NCBI GenBank assembly: GCA_020024215.1
Contig: JAHHUC010000079.1
Location: 1 to 7,493, forward strand
Direction of reading: 5' to 3'
DNA: 7,493 nucleotides
Source: Oscillospiraceae bacterium
GTDB lineage: Bacteria; Bacillota; Clostridia; Oscillospirales; Ruminococcaceae
Part shown: one piece after another, positions 1 to 6,028 of the stretch
Layout of the letters: each line of letters starts with the position of its first letter
Numbering within the stretch: position 1 is the first letter of the stretch
The notes under the pieces: generated by a model
Told to the model about the DNA's origin: nothing
Databases searched by the model: none
What the model saw: the letters and a program-made list of their open reading frames with translations, nothing else
Position numbers and translations under genes: made by a program

Positions 1-855
1 ACTGCATTTTTGCTTGCCTTGGGTTTGGCGTTTTCCTTGTCTGCCTGTGGCACAAGTACATCAGAAAGTCCGTCACCCGAAAACACTGATTCAACATCAA
101 AAAGCTCTGAGGCAGCAGCTTCTTCTGACGGAAAGAAAATCAAGGTAGGAGCATCCTCTGTTCCCCATGCGGAAATTTTAGAGCAGGTAAAGCCTATACT
201 GGAAGAAAAAGGTGTAGAATTGGAAATAGTGGTGTTTGATGACTATGTTCTTCCAAATATAGCATTGGATCAAGGGGATATAGATGCTAACTATTTCCAG
301 CACAAACCCTATTTGCAGATGTTCAATGAAAACAAGGGCACCAAGCTTGTCCCTGTTGCAGATATACACTATGAACCACTGGGAGTATATCCCGGAAAGA
401 CAGCTGCCTTGGATTCTGTGGCAGAGGGAGCGCAGATCGGTATTCCTAATGACGGCAGCAATGAGGCAAGAGCACTTTATCTTTTAGAGCAGCTGGGACT
501 TATAAAGGTAAATCACGATGCAGGCTATGAGGCAACACCTATGGATATTACCGAAAATTCAAAAAAGCTTGAGTTTGTTGAAATGGATGCAGATAAGCTT
601 CCTGCTGCAATCAAGGATTTGGATTTGGCGGTCATCAACGGAAACTACGCAATAGCATCAGGGATAAACGGAAGTGTTCTCGCATCTGAGGATAAGCAGT
701 CTGATGCTGCAAAGACATATGCCAATGTTATTGCAGTAAAGGAAGGAAATGAAGGCTCTGAAACAGTAAAGCTTCTTTTGGAGGCGCTGTCCGATGAGAG
801 AGTAAAGACCTTTATCACAGAAAAATATCAGGGCAGTGTGGTATCTATGAACTAA
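1..855 (+). CDS. metQ: MetQ/NlpA-family methionine-binding lipoprotein (5' partial)
   Basis: This is the substrate-binding lipoprotein of a MetNIQ-type ABC importer for methionine, which captures ligand outside the membrane. The open frame continues to base 1 and no start with a ribosome site is visible, so the gene is cut by the window. The TTG at base 10 lies inside the signal-peptide hydrophobic core and is not a credible start. Only about 6-10 residues should be missing by family length. Reading from base 1, a lipobox LSAC places the lipid-modified cysteine at codon 16 (46-48), followed by a Ser/Thr/Glu-rich linker. The mature domain has NlpA-family hallmarks: HAEIL, the DYVLPN...GDIDANYFQHKPYL region, IHYEPLGVYPG and IPNDGSNEARAL. 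Family assignment is secure; methionine as ligand is inferred from the family. The metN and metI genes would be expected upstream, outside the window. Transcription ends at the hairpin at 913-946. Confidence 0.93.
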   Translation, partial: TAFLLALGLAFSLSACGTSTSESPSPENTDSTSKSSEAAASSDGKKIKVGASSVPHAEILEQVKPILEEKGVELEIVVFDDYVLPNIALDQGDIDANYFQHKPYLQMFNENKGTKLVPVADIHYEPLGVYPGKTAALDSVAEGAQIGIPNDGSNEARALYLLEQLGLIKVNHDAGYEATPMDITENSKKLEFVEMDADKLPAAIKDLDLAVINGNYAIASGINGSVLASEDKQSDAAKTYANVIAVKEGNEGSETVKLLLEALSDERVKTFITEKYQGSVVSMN

Positions 856-872
856 ACAGCAGATGATTGTTT

Positions 873-1181
873 CTACATCAATCTTTGCTCATTGCCGTGT
901 AATATATAATCAAAAAGGGGAAGCATATTGGTATGCTGCCCCTTTTCAATTTCATTTTTTATCTCATTGCCGGAAAATATTTCAGAAGAATGATTGCTAT
1001 GCAGCTTATAGGGAATCTTAAATAAGCAGGAGCAAACAGAGCTGTCATTAAATGCAAGGCAGCAGACAGCTTTTGCTTTTTCGCAGGCGCACTTAGCATC
1101 AGAACTTAAAAGAATAAGCAAAACTATAAAGGTTATCAAAAGGATGACAGATAGACAAAATAATATATTTTTTAGCTTCAT
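873..1181 (-). CDS. Small single-pass, cysteine-rich membrane protein coupled to the glycosyltransferase
   Basis: A 102-residue protein of unknown function. The ATG at 1181 was chosen because AAAGGGGG at 1196-1189 sits 7 bases upstream, and because its ATGA overlaps the TGA stop of the glycosyltransferase, a classic translational-coupling layout. The longer frame to 1271 is only read-through inside the glycosyltransferase. After MKLKN comes one long hydrophobic helix (about residues 6-26). A short domain follows with seven cysteines at 31, 33, 40, 41, 50 and 52 plus one in the helix (9), then a polar C-terminal half. By position and size it recalls the small accessory subunits (IcaD, PgaD) that accompany poly-GlcNAc synthases, but it has one helix rather than two and no recognisable similarity. 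Its last ~25 codons run through a terminator hairpin, so the C-terminus may be altered by a frameshift. That this is a real gene is fairly likely; its role is inference only. Confidence 0.6.
   Translation of the reverse strand: MKLKNILFCLSVILLITFIVLLILLSSDAKCACEKAKAVCCLAFNDSSVCSCLFKIPYKLHSNHSSEIFSGNEIKNEIEKGQHTNMLPLFDYILHGNEQRLM
913..952. terminator. Rho-independent terminator, apparently bidirectional
   Basis: An interrupted 15-bp hairpin: arm 913-927 (AAAAGGGGAAGCATA) pairs with 932-946 (TATGCTGCCCCTTTT) around a 4-base TTGG loop, with one A-G mismatch. The + strand continues with a T-rich run. The - strand also reads TTTTT directly after the hairpin, so it can end both metQ and the convergent glycosyltransferase unit. 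It lies inside the last codons of the small minus-strand gene, which is odd. Confidence 0.85.
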
Positions 1182-2446
1182 TTCCATTCCCCCTTTTTTT
1201 GAAGAAGGCGGATGAAATAGCCATGAAGTGCAGCCATGCTTTGAACCGGCTGGAAAAATAAAAGAAAGCAAATCAATCCCAAAAGGCTGTTTTTAAACGG
1301 AATTTTCAAATTTTTCTGATACAGATAAACGCTGTAATAAAGCAAAATGCAAAGGCCTAAGGTTATAAGTGTGGGAAAGCCTACCAGATAATAATATCCT
1401 AAAAATGCCAGTATAACTCCGGGAATAAAACCAAACATAAAAGCCAGATCAAGGTAAATAACAGATAGATTAACAAAAGCAAAATGTCTTGAAAATATGT
1501 TTCCCTGTCTCCATGGCGGAACGTCACAAAGTCCCTCAAGCATACCTATTGCCCATCTCTTTCGCTGGTTGTAAAGTCCGTTCAAGCTCTGTGGAACGCA
1601 GGTATATCCTACTGCACATGGCTCATAGGTGGAGCTGAAATTGCTTTTAAGCAGCTGATAGGTCAATACAATGTCCTCACCCAGCACATTCTGCCAGCCG
1701 CCTAAATCACGCACAGCATGAGTATTATATGCACTGAAAGCACCCTGAGCCACCAAGGTTGATTTATAGCTGCCCTGAAATCGCTTTATGGCAGCAATGC
1801 TGAGAAGATAATCATATATCTGCATTTTTGCTGTTATAGAGCCGGTCACATTATCAACAAACAAATTTCCTGCGGTACAGGCGCTGTTGTTTGATACAAT
1901 ATAATTCATTATTTTCTGAACTGCCCCTTTTTCCAGATAGGTATCTGCATCTACGGTGATAAAATGGGGCGTGCAGACCATTTTAAGCCCCAGATTGAGC
2001 GCGTTTGCCTTGCCCTCCTTATCGCAAAAAATATATTTTATCAATCGGTTGTTTAAGCTTGGATTTATGAATCTCAAAATTTCCTGTTTTGTGCTGTCAG
2101 TTGAGCAGTTGTCCACAACTATCAGACAAATATGCCCATTATACTGCTGATTTAAAATAGAGGTTATAGCCTTGGCGATACTTTTTTCCTCGTTGTGAGC
2201 ACACATGAGGACAGTGGTGTTTTCATCTGTATCGGGATATTCTTCCAATTTGCTGTGCAGCAGATTGGAAAAAAACATTGTGCTCATCAAAAGCCCCGGC
2301 AGCAGAGCTATCCCTATAATCACCCACCAAACATATACGGCAGGTATCACACAGGTAATTTCATCTGCCCAGACAAATGCAAGCAGCAATGAAAAAAGCA
2401 TCCATAACCAGCCCAAGCAGGCTGAAATCATAAATTTTCTTTTCAA
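1178..2446 (-). CDS. Processive family 2 glycosyltransferase, membrane-bound (PgaC/IcaA-like)
   Basis: A 422-residue membrane glycosyltransferase that should polymerise a sugar from a UDP-sugar donor on the cytosolic face and pass the chain out. Two N-terminal helices (about 9-27 and 38-60) are followed by a GT-A catalytic domain. This carries an AHNEE entry motif (83-87), VDNCSTD with D112, KEGKANALN (143-151), metal-binding DAD at 166-168, the catalytic-base motif GED at 256-258 and QRKRW at 294-298. The last, QxxRW, marks processive enzymes such as cellulose, hyaluronan and poly-beta-1,6-GlcNAc synthases. Three or more C-terminal helices (about 323-405) follow. Length fits IcaA/PgaC (about 410-440 residues). 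The start is TTG, fixed by AAGGAGGAGA 4 bases upstream; the ATG at codon 6 is too far from that site. It heads a two-gene unit with the coupled small protein. The polymer is unknown: exopolysaccharide is likely, and poly-GlcNAc is only a guess. Confidence 0.88.
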   Translation of the reverse strand: MKRKFMISACLGWLWMLFSLLLAFVWADEITCVIPAVYVWWVIIGIALLPGLLMSTMFFSNLLHSKLEEYPDTDENTTVLMCAHNEEKSIAKAITSILNQQYNGHICLIVVDNCSTDSTKQEILRFINPSLNNRLIKYIFCDKEGKANALNLGLKMVCTPHFITVDADTYLEKGAVQKIMNYIVSNNSACTAGNLFVDNVTGSITAKMQIYDYLLSIAAIKRFQGSYKSTLVAQGAFSAYNTHAVRDLGGWQNVLGEDIVLTYQLLKSNFSSTYEPCAVGYTCVPQSLNGLYNQRKRWAIGMLEGLCDVPPWRQGNIFSRHFAFVNLSVIYLDLAFMFGFIPGVILAFLGYYYLVGFPTLITLGLCILLYYSVYLYQKNLKIPFKNSLLGLICFLLFFQPVQSMAALHGYFIRLLQKKGEWK

Positions 2447-2450
2447 AAAA

Positions 2451-2460
2451 TCTCCTCCTT
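2451..2460 (-). promoter_or_regulatory. Ribosome binding site that fixes the TTG start of the glycosyltransferase
   Basis: Read on the minus strand, AAGGAGGAGA lies 4 bases before TTG (2446-2444), with 7 bases from AGGAGG to the start codon. The next in-frame ATG lies 15 bases further on, out of range. Confidence 0.8.
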
Positions 2461-2466
2461 CTTTCC

Positions 2467-2495
2467 ATTATATGAGCTTAAAGAGGAGATGTTGA
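2467..2495 (-). promoter_or_regulatory. Candidate promoter of the glycosyltransferase unit
   Basis: On the minus strand, TCAACA (2495-2490, 4 of 6 to TTGACA), a 17-base spacer and a perfect TATAAT (2472-2467). Transcription would start near 2460, at the ribosome site itself, giving a very short leader. This is plausible but unusually tight, so the call is moderate. Confidence 0.4.
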
Positions 2496-2798
2496 TTGTA
2501 AGCTTTAATAACTAAACTTCCGTGTGTCCCATTTGTGGTTTGCAATTTATACAACTCATCAAAAAATCATATGTAAGATGCTGCTAAGAAAAGTTAGCTT
2601 CACCTTCTGCATCTAAAAAGGAAAATACCATCTGTTTTGCTGCTTTTTAAAGATATTCTAAGCCAATTATCTTTACAGCAGAAGGAATATGGAAATATAG
2701 CTTATTGAATTGCATCAGATGCACCCTTGTTATACCGGAAAAAGAAGGCAGAGCGTATTGTGTATGCAGGTTACTTTTAATATAGCTGTTATTGCAAA
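2496..2798. other. Stretch without an intact gene
   Basis: Short open stretches exist on both strands, for example a minus-strand piece ending AEGEANFS at a stop near 2584. None has a start with a ribosome site or a recognisable family, and frames are broken within 20-45 codons. It lies directly beyond the C-terminal remnant of a lost regulator and may be decayed coding sequence. I see no convincing terminator or RNA. Confidence 0.4.
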
Positions 2799-2921
2799 TC
2801 ACTGCTGCTCCTTTTTAAGTTTTTTCCAAAGAGTTGTTCTGGAAATTCCCAAATCGAATGAGTACTTTAAAAGATAAATAACTTGTTGAGCGAGGGGCTT
2901 ACTACTGTTTAAGCTTTTAAA
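2799..2921 (-). pseudogene. C-terminal Fis-type HTH remnant of a sigma-54-type activator
   Basis: A minus-strand frame of 40 codons ends at TGA (2801-2799). Its end reads LGISRTTLWKKLKKEQQ, the signature recognition helix at the extreme C-terminus of sigma-54-dependent, Fis-family (NtrC/PrpR-like) activators. Upstream the frame keeps a weakly similar LNSSKPLAQQ stretch and then meets a TAA at 2924-2922. No AAA+ ATPase domain (GAFTGA or Walker motifs) appears in any frame between here and the LysR gene. The gene has lost more than 90 percent of its usual 450-650 residues, by deletion rather than by point mutation alone. The motif is distinctive, so the remnant call is good. What it once controlled is unknown; its position beside a LysR gene suggests local regulator turnover. 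Confidence 0.7.
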
Positions 2922-3172
2922 TTATGACTCAACTGTTGATTATAATTGTTGAAAAATCTTACAAATTTATCTGGAATTTATAATTATAGGATGATATAAT
3001 CAAATATATCAGTATTTCTTATACGTGCTTGTCTTGCCAATAGGATGTATGAGAATAAAATTTACATACAGAAGGACAGTTTATTTGTTTTGGGAGAAAG
3101 CATATGTAATTATCAAAATGTCTTGGAGCAGTAAGCTATAAATAAATGCCTGACAACAGATAAGGAGCAGCT
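2922..3172. other. AT-rich upstream region of the LysR gene, no intact gene
   Basis: It contains an 11-base palindrome TCAACTGTTGA (2929-2939), a widely spaced perfect repeat TTGATTATA (2936-2944) / TATAATCAA (2995-3003), several TATAAT-like boxes and a candidate promoter at 3034-3061. A 29-codon frame at 3045-3134 has no ribosome site. No divergent gene is present, although LysR genes often have one. Confidence 0.5.
3034..3061 (+). promoter_or_regulatory. Candidate promoter of the LysR gene
   Basis: TTGCCA (3034-3039, 5 of 6 to consensus), 16-base spacer, TAAAAT (3056-3061, 5 of 6). It would give a leader of about 105 bases. A perfect TATAAT at 2995-3000 is an alternative -10 but lacks a good -35 box. 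Confidence 0.35.
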
Positions 3173-4081
3173 ATGCAGATAAAACAGTTAGAAGCCTTTG
3201 TACATGTCATAAGGCTAAAAAGCTTTTCAAAAGCAGCAGAGTCCATTTTTCTTTCACAGCCCAGTATAAGCGCATATGTTTCCTCCTTGGAGGAGGAATT
3301 AGGTGTGATGCTTATTATACGTTCCACCAAGGAAATTTGCCCCACAGAGGCAGGTAAAAAGCTGTATGCCTATGCCAACGAGATTCTCAGCACACTGGAG
3401 AGGGCAAAGCGGGATATAAAAAGCATGCAGACTGAGGTTTCCGGAAATCTTCTGATAGCGGCATCCACAGTTCCGTCACAGTACATAATACCTGAGATTT
3501 TTTCAAAAATGTCTGAAAAATATAAGGGGCTAAAATTTAAGCTTTATCAGGCAGACAGCTGTGAGGTGGTATCAAAAATTGAAAATTTTGATGCTGAAAT
3601 AGGGGTTGTAGGAACAAAAACCTCCAGCCATAAATGCTCCTTTTATCCTTTTGTTGAGGATAAGCTTGTTTTGATAACGCCAAACAGCGAAAGATATGCT
3701 CTTTTATCACATATGAATCTTTCCATGCTTTTTGAAGAACGATTTATACTCAGGGAGGAGGGCAGCGGCACCTTGCAGGAAACAGAGAGCTTTTTAAAAA
3801 AATACGGGAAAAGTACACATGAGCTGAATACAATATGCGAACTGGGCAGCACAGAAAGCGTAAAGCAGGCGGTATGTGAGGGCCTGGGGGTTTCCTTTAT
3901 ATCAAGGCTTGCGGCCTTGGATTATGAAAAGATGGGCAAAATCAAAATATTTGATTTGGATGAGGAGTTTCTGACAAGAAAGTTTTATATAGCCTATCAC
4001 AAAGAAAGGCCTTTTTCTCCTGCTGCCAAAGCCTTTTTTGAATTTGCAAAGCACTTTGACGAAAAGAAAAAATATATGTAA
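3173..4081 (+). CDS. LysR-family regulator, selenium-metabolism-associated type
   Basis: A 302-residue transcription regulator of usual LysR length. The start ATG follows TAAGGAG with a 6-base gap. The N-terminal winged helix-turn-helix (about 1-60) has the family pattern SFSKAAE (17-23) and LSQPSISAYVSSLEEELG, followed by a linker helix (65-88) and a two-lobed effector domain. The phrases AASTVPSQYIIPEI (96-109), VVGTK (145-149), FVEDKLVLITPN (160-171), REEGSGT (194-200) and GSTESVKQAVCEGLGVSF (225-242) resemble the LysR group annotated as selenium-metabolism-associated and, more distantly, CysB/CysL-like regulators. Many of those occur beside selenium or sulfur genes. Here the next genes encode CcdA and a TlpA-like thioredoxin, so thiol or redox control of them is a reasonable guess. 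However, ccdA has its own promoter candidate, and nothing shows direct control. Family is certain; the selenium subgroup is likely; target and ligand are unknown. Confidence 0.9.
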   Translation: MQIKQLEAFVHVIRLKSFSKAAESIFLSQPSISAYVSSLEEELGVMLIIRSTKEICPTEAGKKLYAYANEILSTLERAKRDIKSMQTEVSGNLLIAASTVPSQYIIPEIFSKMSEKYKGLKFKLYQADSCEVVSKIENFDAEIGVVGTKTSSHKCSFYPFVEDKLVLITPNSERYALLSHMNLSMLFEERFILREEGSGTLQETESFLKKYGKSTHELNTICELGSTESVKQAVCEGLGVSFISRLAALDYEKMGKIKIFDLDEEFLTRKFYIAYHKERPFSPAAKAFFEFAKHFDEKKKYM

Positions 4082-4089
4082 CTTTATCA

Positions 4090-4118
4090 CTTACAATATT
4101 TTTTTACTGATGTATAAT
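4090..4118 (+). promoter_or_regulatory. Candidate promoter of ccdA-tlpA
   Basis: CTTACA (4090-4095, 4 of 6), exact 17-base spacer, perfect TATAAT (4113-4118). Transcription would begin near 4125, leaving a short leader with AGGAGG at 4138-4143. No terminator separates it from the LysR gene, so read-through from LysR is also possible. Confidence 0.5.
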
Positions 4119-4151
4119 GAAAAAGAAAATCTTTAGTAGGAGGAAAATATA

Positions 4152-4820
4152 ATGCAGTATTTGGTGGCTTTTCTTGAGGGTATTATAACCTTCATTTCAC
4201 CCTGTCTTTTACCCATGCTGCCTATTTATGTTTCATATTTTGCAGGTGGGGATGAAGAGGATGAAAAAACAGGAAAAACCCTTACCAACGCAATAGGCTT
4301 TGTTTTAGGCTTCACCATTGTGTTTACCGCTATGGGAGCTTTTGCCGGAACCATAGGAGCCTTTCTGAGGGAATATTCCACAATAGTCAATATTGTGGCA
4401 GGAGGTGTGATTGTCCTTTTTGGCCTCAATTTTCTTGGAATAATCAAATTCAACTTTTTTAAGGGCAGCAATATCAATGCAAACACTGACAATCTGAAAT
4501 TTTTTTCATCCATGCTTTTCGGAATGGTGTTCTCGGTGGGCTGGACACCCTGTGTAGGCGTTTTTCTGGGTTCTGCATTGGTGATGGCATCTCAAAGGGG
4601 AACAGTTATTGAGGGTGTGCTCATGCTGGTTCTCTATTCTATGGGCTTGGGCATACCTTTTGTTTTAAGTGCAGTGCTTATAGAAAAGCTGAAAACCGCC
4701 TTTGATTTCATAAAAAAGCATTACAGGCAAATAAATATAATAAGCGGAACACTCCTTATCATAGTGGGTATTGCAATGATGACCGGATTTATGGGAAAGC
4801 TGCTGACATTGTTCAGCTGA
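4152..4820 (+). CDS. ccdA: CcdA-type thiol-disulfide electron transporter
   Basis: A 222-residue protein with six predicted membrane helices (roughly 4-28, 46-70, 76-98, 118-146, 154-176, 193-215) of the CcdA/DsbD transmembrane family. It moves reducing equivalents from cytosolic thioredoxin across the membrane to an extracytoplasmic thioredoxin-like partner. The two redox cysteines are present in their conserved contexts: SPCLLPMLP (C18) in helix 1 and GWTPCVG (C134) in helix 4. Length matches the short six-helix CcdA form without DsbD periplasmic domains. The start is supported by AGGAGG with an 8-base gap. It is followed after 25 bases by a TlpA-like thioredoxin, the expected partner. No cytochrome c maturation genes are visible, so the end use could be reduction of a surface thiol enzyme, possibly a methionine sulfoxide reductase or selenoprotein. 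That last point is inference. Confidence 0.92.
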   Translation: MQYLVAFLEGIITFISPCLLPMLPIYVSYFAGGDEEDEKTGKTLTNAIGFVLGFTIVFTAMGAFAGTIGAFLREYSTIVNIVAGGVIVLFGLNFLGIIKFNFFKGSNINANTDNLKFFSSMLFGMVFSVGWTPCVGVFLGSALVMASQRGTVIEGVLMLVLYSMGLGIPFVLSAVLIEKLKTAFDFIKKHYRQINIISGTLLIIVGIAMMTGFMGKLLTLFS

Positions 4821-4845
4821 TGAGATGAAAGGTTAGGTAGAATTT

Positions 4846-5451
4846 ATGAACGAAAAGAAGAAAACCGTGATTTTAGCTGTGGCGGCAGTAGTTCTTATTG
4901 CAGGTGCAGCGATTCTTTACAAGTTTCTGTCCTCAGGTGCAGATGATAATCTTATGCCGGGGCCGCAAAATGACAGCTCATCTTCTGAAAACAGTGAAAG
5001 CAAGGATGCAGAGCTTAACAAAGCTCCGGATTTTACTGTTACAGATAAAGACGGCAAGGAGGTAAAGCTGTCCGATTTTGAGGGAAAGCCTGTTGTAATC
5101 AATTTCTGGGCAACTTGGTGCGGATTTTGCAGACAAGAAATGCCGGATTTTGAAGAGATTTACAAGGAGATGGGCGATGATGTTGTTTTTATGATGGTCA
5201 ACGCCACTGACAATGTGAGAGAGACTGTTGAACAGGCATCAGAATATATCAAAAAGGAAGGATATTCCTTCCCTGTTTATTATGATACCTTAGGCGAGGC
5301 TGCATATTCTTATGGGGTAAGCTCTCTGCCTGTAACATATTTTATTGATTCTGAAGGCTATGCTGTGACATATGCAAGAGGTGCTTTGAGCAAAGAAATC
5401 CTTTTGAAGGGGATAGGCTTTATAACAGAGGAAAAGGATGCAATGTCATAG
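4846..5451 (+). CDS. Membrane-anchored TlpA/ResA-like thioredoxin-fold protein
   Basis: A 201-residue extracytoplasmic thiol-disulfide protein. A lysine-rich start (MNEKKK) leads into one N-terminal helix (about 7-27) with no lipobox cysteine, so it is held as an uncleaved anchor. A Ser/Asp/Glu linker (about 30-58) leads to the redoxin domain, opening with APDFTVTDKDG. The active site is WCGFC (91-95; cysteines 92 and 95) after FWATWC, and the cis-proline is P162 in SSLPVTYFID. This is the TlpA/ResA pattern. It is co-directional with ccdA and 25 bases behind it, with only a weak ribosome site (TTAGG, 8-base gap), and is closed by the hairpin at 5466-5507. CcdA should keep it reduced so that it can reduce a surface substrate. 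It could be called ResA-like, but the substrate is unknown. Confidence 0.9.
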   Translation: MNEKKKTVILAVAAVVLIAGAAILYKFLSSGADDNLMPGPQNDSSSSENSESKDAELNKAPDFTVTDKDGKEVKLSDFEGKPVVINFWATWCGFCRQEMPDFEEIYKEMGDDVVFMMVNATDNVRETVEQASEYIKKEGYSFPVYYDTLGEAAYSYGVSSLPVTYFIDSEGYAVTYARGALSKEILLKGIGFITEEKDAMS

Positions 5452-5465
5452 TGCTTAAAATCCAA

Positions 5466-5507
5466 AGGATGAGGTGCAGCTTTTATAGCTGTACCCGTCC
5501 TTTTTTT
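5466..5507 (+). terminator. Rho-independent terminator after the ccdA-tlpA pair
   Basis: The arm 5466-5481 (AGGATGAGGTGCAGCT) pairs with 5487-5501 (AGCTGTACCCGTCCT) with one bulged A and two G-U pairs, followed by an unbroken run of seven T (5501-5507). Confidence 0.9.
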
Positions 5508-5549
5508 GCGGCTTTTTGCTGTCCCTATGATTATAAAGAAACTGTAAAT

Positions 5550-5577
5550 AATACTACTACGGCTATGTAGTAGTATT
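5550..5577 (+). promoter_or_regulatory. Operator 1 of the BlaI-type repressor
   Basis: A perfect inverted repeat: AATACTACTAC (5550-5560), 6-base spacer, GTAGTAGTATT (5567-5577). Its core CTAC-N6-GTAG resembles BlaI/MecI-type dyads. Its right arm overlaps the first two bases of the -35 box, so binding should block polymerase. That BlaI binds it is inference from family and position. Confidence 0.8.
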
Positions 5578-5604
5578 GACAATTCTACAACAACGTAGTA
5601 GAAT
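5576..5604 (+). promoter_or_regulatory. Promoter of the blaI-blaR1-like operon
   Basis: TTGACA (5576-5581, perfect), 17-base spacer, TAGAAT (5599-5604, 5 of 6). Transcription should begin near 5611. It is wedged between and under two palindromes, the layout of a strongly but tightly repressed promoter. Confidence 0.88.
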
Positions 5605-5605
5605 T
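5581..5605 (+). promoter_or_regulatory. Operator 2 of the BlaI-type repressor
   Basis: The arms 5581-5591 (AATTCTACAAC) and 5595-5605 (GTAGTAGAATT) are inverted repeats with one mismatch, sharing the CTAC-N6-GTAG core with operator 1. It covers the whole promoter spacer and the -10 box. The two core centres are 27-28 bases apart, compatible with side-by-side repressor dimers. Confidence 0.75.
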
Positions 5606-5612
5606 AAGAGGA

Positions 5613-5632
5613 CTAAAACAGACGTGTTTTAG
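5613..5632 (+). other. 5' leader hairpin ahead of blaI
   Basis: A perfect 8-bp stem, CTAAAACA / TGTTTTAG, with a GACG loop, beginning about 2 bases after the predicted transcription start and ending 2 bases before AAGGAGG. It may protect the mRNA 5' end or be a weak third operator (ACA-N4-TGT). Confidence 0.6.
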
Positions 5633-5648
5633 ATAAGGAGGAACCAGA

Positions 5649-6026
5649 ATGGATCGGTCCAAAAAGCTTTCAGAAACCGAATATGAAATCATGGAGGTTT
5701 TGTGGGAAGCAGAGTCACCTATGTCAGCATCTGAGCTTTCATTATATTTTGCAGAACATTATGATAAGGAATGGAAGGCGTCTACACTGGCAACATTTCT
5801 TTCAAGGCTTATTCAAAAGGGGGTTATTTCCTCACATCGAAGAGGAAGAGTCCCATATTATTATCCGATAAAAACAAAAAAAGAGTATGAGCAGGATGGA
5901 GCACAGGGCATTTTGGATGCTCTTTATGAGGGGTCAATAAGAAATTTTTTTGCTGCTCTATACGCAGAAGGGAAAATGCCTCAGGAAGATCGAAATTCTT
6001 TGAAGGAATGGCTGGATAATCAATAA
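5649..6026 (+). CDS. blaI: BlaI/MecI-family transcriptional repressor
   Basis: A 125-residue repressor matching the usual BlaI/MecI length (about 120-130). The N-terminal winged helix (about 5-75) shows LSETEYEIMEVLWE, the recognition-helix stretch KASTLATFLSRLIQKGVI and the wing RRGRVPYYYP. The C-terminal dimerisation helices follow. N99-F100 in SIRNFFAALY falls where staphylococcal BlaI/MecI are cut (N101-F102) during induction, so the inactivation mechanism looks preserved. The start is set by AAGGAGG with a 7-base gap. The stop is 2 bases from the start of the M56 protease gene, its expected partner. The promoter carries two dyads, so it should repress its own operon. No beta-lactamase or PBP gene follows in the window. 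The symbol is by family; the regulated trait may not be beta-lactam resistance. Confidence 0.9.
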   Translation: MDRSKKLSETEYEIMEVLWEAESPMSASELSLYFAEHYDKEWKASTLATFLSRLIQKGVISSHRRGRVPYYYPIKTKKEYEQDGAQGILDALYEGSIRNFFAALYAEGKMPQEDRNSLKEWLDNQ

Positions 6027-6028
6027 TT

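Noticed and set aside
10..12. TTG as the start of the MetQ-like gene
   Set aside because: It falls in the hydrophobic core of the signal peptide with no positively charged start or visible ribosome site; the frame runs upstream out of the window.
1182..1271. N-terminal extension of the small cysteine-rich gene
   Set aside because: It lies wholly inside the glycosyltransferase gene in another frame and lacks a ribosome site, whereas the ATG at 1181 has a good one and an ATGA overlap.
2205..2495. Plus-strand 96-codon frame opposite the glycosyltransferase
   Set aside because: It is antisense to the N-terminal part of a well-supported gene, without a ribosome site or family features.
3045..3134. 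A 29-codon frame with protein-like composition ahead of the LysR gene
   Set aside because: It has no ribosome site, no recognisable family, and overlaps the best promoter candidate for the LysR gene.
4226..4513. Minus-strand 95-codon frame opposite ccdA
   Set aside because: It is a shadow of the ccdA coding frame; its low-complexity composition mirrors the hydrophobic codons on the other strand.
4818..4823. Tandem TGA TGA at the end of ccdA as a selenocysteine read-through, given the selenium-type LysR nearby
   Set aside because: Two adjacent stops, no cysteine-like context at this position, and ccdA is already full length; the frame beyond gives no domain.
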